The notes under the pieces: generated by a model | The model's database searches: none | The model's input: only the letters and a program-made list of their open reading frames with translations | Told to the model about the DNA's origin: nothing | Shown here: positions 1-7,486 of the stretch, piece by piece | Layout: the number at the start of each line of letters is the position of its first letter | Position numbering within the stretch: position 1 is the stretch's first letter | Translations under genes and position numbers: made by a program | Origin: an uncultured Muribaculaceae bacterium | Lineage (GTDB): Bacteria; Bacteroidota; Bacteroidia; Bacteroidales; Muribaculaceae | Assembly: GCA_910579995.1 (NCBI GenBank) | Contig: CAJTWH010000031.1 | Location: forward strand, 1 to 33,019 | Reading direction: 5' to 3' | DNA: 33,019 bases

Positions 1-52
1 AAGGACTCCCTGATTATGAGTCAGGTGCTCTGACCAACTGAGCTATAGGACC
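1..52 (-). tRNA. tRNA with CAU anticodon (elongator Met or Ile2), 3' part beyond the window
   Basis: On the minus strand the sequence starts GGTCCTA, followed by TA and a D-arm GCTC...GAGC, then an anticodon arm CCTGA-CTCATAA-TCAGG whose loop carries CAT. The T-arm and 3' acceptor strand lie outside the window. The first bases do not show the initiator-type 1-72 mismatch context, so it is an elongator Met or the lysidine-modified Ile tRNA; the missing half prevents a decision. It follows tRNA-Ser by 10 nt and is probably co-transcribed with it. Confidence 0.9.
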
Positions 53-62
53 TTATTGAGAG

Positions 63-150
63 CGGAGCGACCGAGATTCGAACTCGGGAAACGCTTTTGA
101 CGTTTACACGCTTTCCAGGCGTGCCTCTTCAGCCACTCGAGCACCGCTCC
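63..150 (-). tRNA. tRNA-Ser (GGA anticodon)
   Basis: The minus strand folds as a class II tRNA of 88 nt. The 5' acceptor GGAGCGG pairs with TCGCTCC (one G-T wobble), the anticodon loop reads CTGGAAA with anticodon GGA, there is a long variable arm (AACGTCAAAAGCGTT region), and the T-loop is TTCGAAT. The discriminator is G, as in serine tRNAs, and CCA is not encoded. A -7 box lies just upstream at 163-170. Confidence 0.95.
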
Positions 151-162
151 TGTTTGCGAGTG

Positions 163-170
163 CAAAGTTA
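163..170 (-). promoter_or_regulatory. Bacteroidota-type -7 box for the tRNA-Ser/tRNA-CAU unit
   Basis: Read on the minus strand this is TAACTTTG, an exact match to TAnnTTTG. It ends 12 nt before the first base of tRNA-Ser, which fits a short 5' leader removed by RNase P. Confidence 0.7.
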
Positions 171-278
171 GCAATTTTTTTTTATATGCAAGTGTTTTTG
201 GAAATTTTTTTGCTGTCGACTATGATTTTTTTGTTGCTCAGTATATATTTTTCATTTTTGAGGGAGAAGATACCATGA

Positions 279-294
279 TAATTTTGTAATTTTG
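279..294 (+). promoter_or_regulatory. Two abutting -7 boxes (TAATTTTG twice) for the dedA-rpe-ftsK unit
   Basis: TAATTTTG occurs at 279-286 and again at 287-294, directly head to tail. The second ends 17 nt before the dedA start codon. Either or both could set transcription starts 8 nt apart. The rest of the 151-311 gap is AT-rich and I see nothing else in it except the divergent tRNA promoter. Confidence 0.7.
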
Positions 295-311
295 CATAAA
301 ATTGATTAAGA

Positions 312-986
312 ATGGACTTGTTTATACCTCTCGCGATAACTGATTATCTGAATGCAGCCTGGTTTTTTGACTGGTTTGTAAATAATGCGTCTTATCTCTT
401 CGTGTTCATTTTCATGGTGATAGAGAGCTCGTTTATACCTTTCCCAAGTGAAGTGGTTGTGCCGCCGGCTGCCTATCTGGCCATGCAGCGAGGCGATATG
501 AACATCTTCGCTGTCGTATTGGTTGCAACCGCCGGTGCGCTTGTCGGTGCGCTGATCAATTACGTGTTGTCGCTCCTGATCGGGCGCCCGATTGTATATG
601 CTTTTGCAAATTCGCGTTTCGGGCATGCCTGCCTTATAAATCAGGCCAAGGTTGAGAAGGCGGAGTCTTATTTTGATAAGCATGGGGCGGTAAGCACATT
701 TGTCGGACGATTGATACCTGCTGTCCGTCAGCTGATTTCGATACCTGCCGGCATAGCGCGAATGAATATCTGGGTATTCTGTCTCTATACATCGCTCGGA
801 GCTTTGGTGTGGAATGCCATTCTTGCCGGTTTGGGCTGGTGGCTGTCGTTGCACGTAAGTCTCGACGAACTCTATGCTGCCGTAGAGAAGTATAACTCAT
901 ATCTGTCGCTTGGCGGATTGATATTGCTTGTATTGTGCGTACTTTATATATTGTATAACGCATTTAAAAAGAAACACGATAAATGA
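312..986 (+). CDS. DedA-family inner-membrane protein
   Basis: 224 residues, typical for DedA/SNARE-associated (PF09335) proteins, which are thought to flip or scramble lipids such as undecaprenyl phosphate or phosphatidylethanolamine across the cytoplasmic membrane. Visible family features: an acidic residue in the first re-entrant region (E39, then FIPFPSEVVVPP at 41-52), the F-x-G-R-x-x-P-x-x-R signature at 130-139, a PAG turn at 145-147, and hydrophobic segments around 25-45, 64-90, 140-160, 163-182 and 196-216. The ATG at 312 follows two -7 boxes by 17 nt. The stop overlaps the rpe start as ATGA, so the two genes are co-translated. Substrate cannot be read from the sequence. Confidence 0.92.
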   Translation: MDLFIPLAITDYLNAAWFFDWFVNNASYLFVFIFMVIESSFIPFPSEVVVPPAAYLAMQRGDMNIFAVVLVATAGALVGALINYVLSLLIGRPIVYAFANSRFGHACLINQAKVEKAESYFDKHGAVSTFVGRLIPAVRQLISIPAGIARMNIWVFCLYTSLGALVWNAILAGLGWWLSLHVSLDELYAAVEKYNSYLSLGGLILLVLCVLYILYNAFKKKHDK

Positions 987-1627
987 TAGTCGCACCTTCT
1001 CTTCTTGCAGCCGATTTCACGCGTTTGGCCGATGATATTGATATGATTGAGCGCAGCCAGGCTCAATGGATTCATTGTGATGTCATGGATGGGGTGTTTG
1101 TGCCCAATATATCGTTTGGCTTTCCGGTCATAAAGGCTGTGAGGAGTATCAGCGATATGCCGATAGATGTTCATCTCATGATTGTTGACCCGGGACGATA
1201 TGTCTCGGCGGTGCGCGATACAGGCGCTACGATGATGAATGTCCATCTTGAGGCATGCACACATCTTCACCGTGTTGTCGAGAGTATCCATCAGGCCGGT
1301 ATGCGAGCAGGTGTCACCTTGTGCCCGGCGACGCCGGTCAGTTCCTTGCGTGATATAATCCAAGATCTTGACATGGTGTTGCTTATGAGTGTCAATCCCG
1401 GTTTCGGCGGTCAGAGTTTCATTAATCATACATTGGTGAAGATTGCCGAGCTCAAGCAACTTATCGACGACGCCGGCAGTGATACTCTGATAGAGGTTGA
1501 CGGCGGAATAAATGTTGAGACCGGTGCCTTGGCGGCGCAGGCGGGGGCTGACGTCTTGGTTGCAGGAAGCGCTGTATTCAATTCTTCCGATCCTCTTGAG
1601 CTTATAGCCTCGCTTGCAGCCCTCTGA
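983..1627 (+). CDS. rpe: ribulose-phosphate 3-epimerase
   Basis: 214 residues, normal length for the TIM-barrel enzyme that interconverts D-ribulose 5-phosphate and D-xylulose 5-phosphate in the pentose phosphate pathway. The metal ligands H31, D33, H64 and D173 are all present, in HCDVMDG, DVHLM and EVDGGIN contexts, and D36 and D173 supply the acid/base pair. The phosphate-binding loop region MSVNPGFGGQSF is at 135-146. The start ATG overlaps the dedA stop by 4 nt (ATGA), indicating translational coupling. ftsK follows after 30 nt. Confidence 0.97.
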   Translation: MIVAPSLLAADFTRLADDIDMIERSQAQWIHCDVMDGVFVPNISFGFPVIKAVRSISDMPIDVHLMIVDPGRYVSAVRDTGATMMNVHLEACTHLHRVVESIHQAGMRAGVTLCPATPVSSLRDIIQDLDMVLLMSVNPGFGGQSFINHTLVKIAELKQLIDDAGSDTLIEVDGGINVETGALAAQAGADVLVAGSAVFNSSDPLELIASLAAL

Positions 1628-1657
1628 TTTTTTGTATTTTAAAATTGATTTTTTTAG

Positions 1658-4312
1658 ATGAATAACAGTCCCTCTCTCGATGAATTTGAAAATGATGCCG
1701 CCCTCGGTGGCATGCCGCGTCGCACGATAGAACGCACCGAGGAGACTCAGGTGCGCCAGCGCTCTGCCCGTCAGGGGCAAGCTCAGCCGCGACGTCGCCC
1801 GACTCCTGACAGCACAGGCCCGCAGACAGGGCGTGCTTCTTCGCGCGAACGCCGGCCTCAGCGTGCGCCCAAGCCGCAATACACATTTATGGATTTTCTC
1901 CGCGACTACCGCACCCACCTTGGCGCAGGTATATTTTTGTGCCTTGTCGCTGTGGTGATGGCCGGATGTACTATATCGTTCCTCTTCAATTCTGCTGCCG
2001 ACCAGAGTGTGATACATGCTCAGACACTGCAGCAGGCTGTAGAGTCGGGCGAAGAAGTGAATAATGCGTTCGGAGTTTTCGGTGCGAAGATGGGTCAGTG
2101 GCTGTTGGTAGACAGTTTCGGCCTCTCATCGCTCGTATTGGTAGTGTATGTGTTTGCATTGGGCCTTGCCGCCATGCATTTCTATTCAATGCACTTCTTC
2201 CGCTATACCTTCAGATGTCTTTTCACCACTGTGGCTTTGTCGGTTATCTTCGGACTGATAAGTTACAACCGTGCGGATATGTTCCATCTTGGCGGTGACC
2301 ATGGTTATTATATCAATTCTCTTGTCATGAAGTATGCCGACGCCTTGGGCGCTTTTGCCCTCAGTGTCCTGCTTCTTGGCTTGTTGATTGCTGTTTACCT
2401 CAATCCGCTCAAACAACTTGTTGGAGTGATATCGCGCAATTTACCCAAGCGTAAGCCCAAGGTTCAGGAAACGGAGAGGGTAGAGGAGTCGCCTCTTGAT
2501 GTTCTCGGGGTTGCCGATGAGAATATCGAAGACCCTGTTGAAGATGAAGATGTGACGGGAAAAGAGCAAACACCTGAGGACCATACACGTTTCATGCCAC
2601 CTGCCGCTCTTGACGACTTTGAAGAGGAGACATCAACCGAAGAAACTGCCGAAAATGTTGAAGCCCCCATAGAGGAATCTCCGGTAGCCCGTACGAAGGC
2701 TGAAAATATTCCGGACGGCCCCGAGGTGATTGTTGTTAGCCAAGAACTCGACACAAGTTCGAGCGACAATGAGCCGCTTGAGCATGAAATACATCATGGC
2801 GACCATATCGGCCTCGACCAACCTTACGACGTCAATGCCGAGCACCCCAACTATGAGTTTCCTCCTCTCGACTTGCTTATCGACCGTCCCAAGACATATA
2901 CCGTAGATGAAGAGGAGCAGGCAAGCAGCCGTGAGCTTATAGTGAATGCGTTGCGCAGCTATCAGGTTGAGATCGAGCGCATACAATCAACCATTGGTCC
3001 GACAGTCACACTCTATGAAATCGTGCCGGTGCAGGGTACGCGTATTTCTAAAATCCGAAGCCTCGAAGATGATATTGCAATGAATCTCTCGGCGCTCGGC
3101 ATACGTATAATCGCGCCTATTCCCGGCAAAGGCACAATCGGTATCGAGGTGCCCAACAGCAAGCCTCAGATAGTATCGATGCGTACCATTCTTGAGTCAG
3201 ATACATTCCGCAACACCCGTATGCGTCTGCCTATGGCTTTGGGAGCGACTATCGCAAACAAGATCTTTATGGTAGACCTCGCCAAGATGCCTCACTTGCT
3301 TGTGGCCGGTGCTACCGGTCAGGGTAAATCGGTAGGTCTCAACTGTATAATCACCTCTCTGCTATACTCCAAACGGCCCGACGAGCTCAAGTTTATACTT
3401 GTCGATCCCAAAATGGTGGAATTCTCGCTTTATTCGGCTATCGACCGCCAATATATGGCCAAGATACCTGATGAGGAGAGTGCTGTAATCACCGACCCGG
3501 CAAAGGTTACCGCTACCCTCAATTCTCTTTGCGTAGAGATGGATAACCGCTATGAACTCCTCAAGGCCGCCGGCGTACGTGAGATAGAAATGTATAACGA
3601 GCGCTTCAAGAACCGTATGCTCAATCCCGAGCTCGGGCATAAGTTCTTGCCGTATATCGTCGTTATTGTCGACGAGTATGCCGACCTTGTGATGACTGCC
3701 GATAAAGATATTTCGGTTGCAATATGCCGTATTGCCCAGAAAGCACGTGCGGTGGGCATACACATGATCATCGCCACTCAGCGCCCCTCTACCGACATCA
3801 TCACCGGTAAGATCAAGGCAAACTTCCCCGCCCGCATATCATTTAAAGTCACACAGGGCGTAGACAGCCGCACGATTCTCGACCGCCCCGGTGCTCAGCA
3901 GCTCATCGGCCGAGGTGATATGCTGGTGATGTATAACGGTATCATCGAGCGCGTGCAGTGCGCCCTCGTCGATACCCCCGAGGTAGAGGCGATATGCCAA
4001 TATATCGGCGGCCAACCCGGCTTCAGTGGCTGCTACCTCTTGCCCGATCCGCCCTCTGAAGAAGGTGGTGAGATTCAGGCTACCGATATGGTGCTTACCG
4101 ATGAGTTCAAGCGTTGCGCTCTGTTTATCGCCTCACAGTCGCAGGCTTCGATAACCATGATGCAGCGTAAATTTGAAATTGGCTTCAACAAGGCAGGCCG
4201 TTTCATGGATCAGATGCAGCAGCTTGGTATCGTAGGACCCGCCAATGGCGCCAAACCTCGTCAGGTGATGATGACTCCCGATGAAGTGGAGCGCTTGTTT
4301 GGAAACCAATGA
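1658..4312 (+). CDS. ftsK: DNA translocase FtsK
   Basis: 884 residues with full FtsK/SpoIIIE architecture. A basic, disordered N-terminus (1-75) precedes four membrane segments at about 89-110, 145-172, 184-202 and 228-248, as usual for FtsK. A long acidic, proline/glutamate-rich linker spans about 260-400. The motor follows, with Walker A GATGQGKS (551-558) and Walker B VVIVDEYAD (668-676). A C-terminal winged-helix gamma domain (about 810-884, with FEIGFNKAGRFMDQM) would read KOPS-like polarity sequences. The protein is septum-anchored and pumps chromosome-dimer DNA so that XerCD can resolve dimers at dif. It lies 30 nt after rpe and is followed closely by a LolA-like gene, an arrangement suggesting joint expression. 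Confidence 0.97.
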   Translation: MNNSPSLDEFENDAALGGMPRRTIERTEETQVRQRSARQGQAQPRRRPTPDSTGPQTGRASSRERRPQRAPKPQYTFMDFLRDYRTHLGAGIFLCLVAVVMAGCTISFLFNSAADQSVIHAQTLQQAVESGEEVNNAFGVFGAKMGQWLLVDSFGLSSLVLVVYVFALGLAAMHFYSMHFFRYTFRCLFTTVALSVIFGLISYNRADMFHLGGDHGYYINSLVMKYADALGAFALSVLLLGLLIAVYLNPLKQLVGVISRNLPKRKPKVQETERVEESPLDVLGVADENIEDPVEDEDVTGKEQTPEDHTRFMPPAALDDFEEETSTEETAENVEAPIEESPVARTKAENIPDGPEVIVVSQELDTSSSDNEPLEHEIHHGDHIGLDQPYDVNAEHPNYEFPPLDLLIDRPKTYTVDEEEQASSRELIVNALRSYQVEIERIQSTIGPTVTLYEIVPVQGTRISKIRSLEDDIAMNLSALGIRIIAPIPGKGTIGIEVPNSKPQIVSMRTILESDTFRNTRMRLPMALGATIANKIFMVDLAKMPHLLVAGATGQGKSVGLNCIITSLLYSKRPDELKFILVDPKMVEFSLYSAIDRQYMAKIPDEESAVITDPAKVTATLNSLCVEMDNRYELLKAAGVREIEMYNERFKNRMLNPELGHKFLPYIVVIVDEYADLVMTADKDISVAICRIAQKARAVGIHMIIATQRPSTDIITGKIKANFPARISFKVTQGVDSRTILDRPGAQQLIGRGDMLVMYNGIIERVQCALVDTPEVEAICQYIGGQPGFSGCYLLPDPPSEEGGEIQATDMVLTDEFKRCALFIASQSQASITMMQRKFEIGFNKAGRFMDQMQQLGIVGPANGAKPRQVMMTPDEVERLFGNQ

Positions 4313-4335
4313 TATAGTTGAAGTGTTATAGAGTT

Positions 4336-4947
4336 ATGAAAAGAATCGTAATCTTCATCTTTGGCATTGTTCTTGCTTTAGGAGCTATGGCTGCCAACCC
4401 CACAGCCTCAGGCATATTGGAAGCCATGCGTAAGACTATGCTTGCCAAACCGGCTCTTGAAGCCAAATTTACCATAAATGGAGGTGATGGTGCCGTGCAA
4501 GGTTCCATGACTATGTCGGGCGCCTGCTTCTACATGTCTACCCCGCAGCTTAAAGTTTGGTACGACGGCAAGACACAGTGGACTTATCTTGCCTCGACAG
4601 GCGAAGTGAGCATAACAGAGCCTACCGCTGATGAATTGGCGGCCTCAAATCCGTTTGCCATATTGAGCAGCTATGAACGCCGATACACCGCCCGACGTCT
4701 TGCCGATACAAACGGCCGCCACAGAGTCGAGCTTGTACCGAAATCCAAAGGCAGCGGTATCGAAAAAATAGTCGTGATCGCCGACAGCACAGGCAAAAGC
4801 CCTCAGGCAATTTCTATCTATTTCGACGACAACCGTCAGATAAGCCTTGTCATTGACCAACTGACAGGCATTGCCAAGCCATCGCAGCGTACTTTTGAGT
4901 ATAACCAAAAGCTGCAACCTGCCTCGGAGATTATCGACTTGCGCTGA
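4336..4947 (+). CDS. LolA-like periplasmic lipoprotein carrier
   Basis: 203 residues from the ATG at 4336. A TTG start at 4318 is possible, but the ATG gives a clean signal peptide (MKRIVIFIFGIVLALGAMA, cleavage before AN) and is preferred. After the signal the protein resembles LolA/LolB-fold carriers: a region tracking an unclosed beta-barrel that begins with 'KPALEAKFTI', a YMSTPQLKVWYDGKTQWTY stretch like the LolA strand that contacts lipoprotein, and a C-terminal EYNQKLQPASEIIDLR. LolA ferries lipoproteins from LolCDE to the outer membrane. It lies 23 nt after ftsK, a neighbour also seen for lolA in other bacteria. Similarity is by fold-level pattern, so a paralogue with another lipid ligand is possible. 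Confidence 0.8.
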   Translation: MKRIVIFIFGIVLALGAMAANPTASGILEAMRKTMLAKPALEAKFTINGGDGAVQGSMTMSGACFYMSTPQLKVWYDGKTQWTYLASTGEVSITEPTADELAASNPFAILSSYERRYTARRLADTNGRHRVELVPKSKGSGIEKIVVIADSTGKSPQAISIYFDDNRQISLVIDQLTGIAKPSQRTFEYNQKLQPASEIIDLR

Positions 4948-4981
4948 ATAAATTAACAATAGAATATAAATACTACACGAT

Positions 4982-5932
4982 ATGAGTGAATTTAAAACCA
5001 AATGTCTTATCATAGGCTCCGGTCCTGCCGGATATACAGCCGGTATCTACACCTCGCGCGCCGGCCTCGAACCGATAATGGTAGAAGGCGGCCAGCCCGG
5101 CGGTCAGTTGATCACAACCACAGAGATTGAAAACTTCCCCGGATATGTAGAAGGCGTTGCCGGAACACGTCTGATGGAAGATTTGCGCGCTCAAGCCTCG
5201 CGCTACGGCCTCAATATAATCTCGGGTGAAGTGACCGATGTGGATTTCAGCGAGCGTCCGTTCAAGGCTACTGTCAACGGCAGCGGAATGACTATCATCG
5301 CCGATACTGTAATTATCAGCACCGGTGCTACCGCGCGCTATCTCGGTCTGCCCGACGAGGAGAAATACCGCGGTATGGGTGTCTCGGCCTGCGCCACTTG
5401 CGACGGTTTCTTCTTCCGCAACCGCCCTGTCGCAGTAGTCGGAGGTGGCGACACTGCTTGCGAGGAAGCCCTCTATCTTGCCAATCTTGCCTCGAAGGTC
5501 TATATGATTGTGCGCAAAGACTATCTCCGTGCCTCCAAAGTAATGCAGAAGCGTGTGATGGAAAACGAGAAGATTTCCGTTCTCTTCAATACCACCACAC
5601 TTTCGCTTTTCGGCCAGGACGTTCTCGAGGGGGCAAAAGTCGCCACCAAGACCGCCTCGGGCATAGATGATGTTCAGGATATCGCCATCGACGGCTTCTT
5701 CCTTGCCATCGGCCATAAACCGGCTACAGACATCTTTGCCGGCAAGATTGACCTCGATGAGGCCGGATATATCAAGGTCAAGGATAATTCTACGGCCACT
5801 AATGTAGAGGGCGTATTTGCGGCCGGCGATGTTGCCGACCCTGTATATCAGCAGGCTATTACTGCTGCCGGTATGGGCTGCCGCGCCGCTCTTGACGCCG
5901 AGCACTTCATCATGCTCAATACAGAAGCCTGA
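4982..5932 (+). CDS. trxB: thioredoxin reductase (NADPH, FAD)
   Basis: 316 residues, standard for the low-molecular-weight enzyme that passes electrons from NADPH via FAD to thioredoxin in the cytosol. The FAD-binding GSGPAG is at 12-17, the redox-active CATC is at 137-140 (followed by D141), the NADP-binding VGGGDTACEEA follows, and the C-terminal FAD signature GVFAAGDV is near residue 275. The next gene starts one base after the stop, so the YbaK-like gene is expected to be translationally coupled. Confidence 0.96.
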   Translation: MSEFKTKCLIIGSGPAGYTAGIYTSRAGLEPIMVEGGQPGGQLITTTEIENFPGYVEGVAGTRLMEDLRAQASRYGLNIISGEVTDVDFSERPFKATVNGSGMTIIADTVIISTGATARYLGLPDEEKYRGMGVSACATCDGFFFRNRPVAVVGGGDTACEEALYLANLASKVYMIVRKDYLRASKVMQKRVMENEKISVLFNTTTLSLFGQDVLEGAKVATKTASGIDDVQDIAIDGFFLAIGHKPATDIFAGKIDLDEAGYIKVKDNSTATNVEGVFAAGDVADPVYQQAITAAGMGCRAALDAEHFIMLNTEA

Positions 5933-5933
5933 T

Positions 5934-6416
5934 ATGCCGAAACAGACAAAAACAAATGCCGTGCGGCTCCTTGAGCACGCAGGCATTGACTTCAAGACCC
6001 ACGAATATCATTTCGACGAGAACGACCTCGCGGCCACCCACGTCGCAGAGGAACTCGGCGAAGATATCTCGCGGGTATTCAAGACTCTTGTCCTCAGGGG
6101 AGAGCGGAAAGGGCTTTTCGTATGTGTTGTGCCCGGCGACAAGGAAGTCGACCTGAAGAAAGCAGCCCAGGCGGCAGGCGACAAGAAAGCCGACCTGATT
6201 GCCATGAAAGAGCTTCTCCCGCTCACAGGCTATATCCGCGGAGGGTGCTCGCCTATAGGCATGAAAAAGCCGTTCCCGACTTTTTTCCATTCGAGCGCTC
6301 TCGGTTTCGACACCATCTATGTAAGCGCCGGAATGCGTGGCTTGCAGGTGGAGCTTTCGCCCCAAGCCCTTATCGAATTTGTTGGTGGGTCGACCGCCGA
6401 TCTGATAAAGGAATGA
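5934..6416 (+). CDS. ybaK: YbaK/EbsC-type aminoacyl-tRNA deacylase (probable Cys-tRNA(Pro) deacylase)
   Basis: 160 residues from the ATG at 5934, one base after trxB; a longer upstream reading frame only re-reads trxB and was discarded. The family (PF04073) hydrolyses mischarged Cys-tRNA(Pro) in trans. Typical features are the N-terminal region ending FKTHEYHF, the ISRVFKTLVLRG segment with its conserved lysine near residue 45, a PGDKEVDLKK strand, GYIRGGCSPIGMKK near 100-113, and GMRGLQVELSP towards the end. The stop overlaps the aroC start (ATGA). Assignment to ybaK rather than proX is based on the GGCSPIG-K pattern. Confidence 0.9.
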   Translation: MPKQTKTNAVRLLEHAGIDFKTHEYHFDENDLAATHVAEELGEDISRVFKTLVLRGERKGLFVCVVPGDKEVDLKKAAQAAGDKKADLIAMKELLPLTGYIRGGCSPIGMKKPFPTFFHSSALGFDTIYVSAGMRGLQVELSPQALIEFVGGSTADLIKE

Positions 6417-7486
6417 ACACATTCGGCACACTATTCAGGTTTACCGACTTCGGCGAGAGTCACGGAGCTGCCGTCGGTGGAGTAGTTGACGGTATGCCGG
6501 CAGGTTTATCCATCGATTTCGAATCGGTGGATATCGACCTTTCGCGGCGTCGTCCGGGTCAGAGCGCTCTGACAACGAGCCGCTGCGAATCCGACCGCGT
6601 GGAATGGCTGTCAGGTATTTATGATGGCCGAACGTTGGGTACACCTATCGCATTTCTAATACGCAACAACGACGCCCGGAGCAGCGATTATGATACTCTT
6701 GCCGAGACTTTCCGCCCCAACCATGCCGATTATACCTATTATGCCAAATATGGCATACGCGACCATCGTGGCGGCGGACGTGCGTCGGCCCGTGAGACAG
6801 CAGCGAGAGTCGTTGCCGGAGCGCTTGCAAAGCAGGTGTTGTCGACTCTTGGAGTTGAAGTCTTGGCGTGGACTTCTCAGATAGGTTATGTAAAATACGA
6901 CGGGCTGCCCACTCGGAAAGATGAGATTTACGCCTCTTCGGTAAGGTGTCCTGACTCCGCTAAAAGCGCCGAGATGGAAAGTGCAATTATTCAAGCCCGC
7001 AAAGATATGGATACTTTGGGCGGAATCGTGAGTTGCCGTATCCGCGGAGTCAAAGCCGGAGTGGGAGAGCCGATATTCGCTAAACTTCAAGCCACGCTTG
7101 CGTCGGCGATGATGAGCATAAATGCTGCCAAGGGATTTGAGTATGGCGACGGATTTGCTGCTGCTTCTATGAGAGGCAGTGAATGCGTGGATACCTTTGT
7201 GAGCCGGAATGGGGATATCACAACCAGTTCCAACCATTCAGGAGGAATACAGGGAGGTATCAGCAATGGCAATGACATCAATTTCAGAGTCGCTTTCAAG
7301 CCGGTGGCCACTATGCCACGCCCTTTGGAGACAGTCAATATACGAGGCGAAAAAGAGATTTTGGAAGTGCGCGGACGCCATGATATATGCGTTGTGCCGC
7401 GCGCTGTAGCAGTTGTGGAGGCCATGGCGGCAATGACTGTGCTCGACGCCGTGATGATTATGGATCGACGTCGTAGTACACTGTAA
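6413..7486 (+). CDS. aroC: chorismate synthase
   Basis: 357 residues from the ATG at 6413, which overlaps the preceding stop by 4 nt. The enzyme converts EPSP to chorismate using reduced FMN, the last shikimate-pathway step. Signature patches: FGESHGAAVGGVVDGMPAG (13-31), the RRRPGQ basic patch near 45-50, DHRGGGRASARET (117-129), and a C-terminal region close to HDICVVPRAVAVVEAM. An N-terminal extension in the same frame is only a shadow of ybaK. The last 29 bp overlap, tail to tail, with the 3' end of priA on the other strand. Confidence 0.97.
   Translation: MNTFGTLFRFTDFGESHGAAVGGVVDGMPAGLSIDFESVDIDLSRRRPGQSALTTSRCESDRVEWLSGIYDGRTLGTPIAFLIRNNDARSSDYDTLAETFRPNHADYTYYAKYGIRDHRGGGRASARETAARVVAGALAKQVLSTLGVEVLAWTSQIGYVKYDGLPTRKDEIYASSVRCPDSAKSAEMESAIIQARKDMDTLGGIVSCRIRGVKAGVGEPIFAKLQATLASAMMSINAAKGFEYGDGFAAASMRGSECVDTFVSRNGDITTSSNHSGGIQGGISNGNDINFRVAFKPVATMPRPLETVNIRGEKEILEVRGRHDICVVPRAVAVVEAMAAMTVLDAVMIMDRRRSTL

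Noticed and set aside
944..2017. 357-residue open frame antisense to rpe and the ftsK start
   Set aside because: It spans two well-supported genes and the gap between them, and its translation has no family features.
4973..5995. 340-residue open frame antisense to trxB
   Set aside because: It mirrors trxB almost exactly, its translation resembles no family, and trxB has every catalytic motif; the frame is kept open by the sense gene's codon usage.
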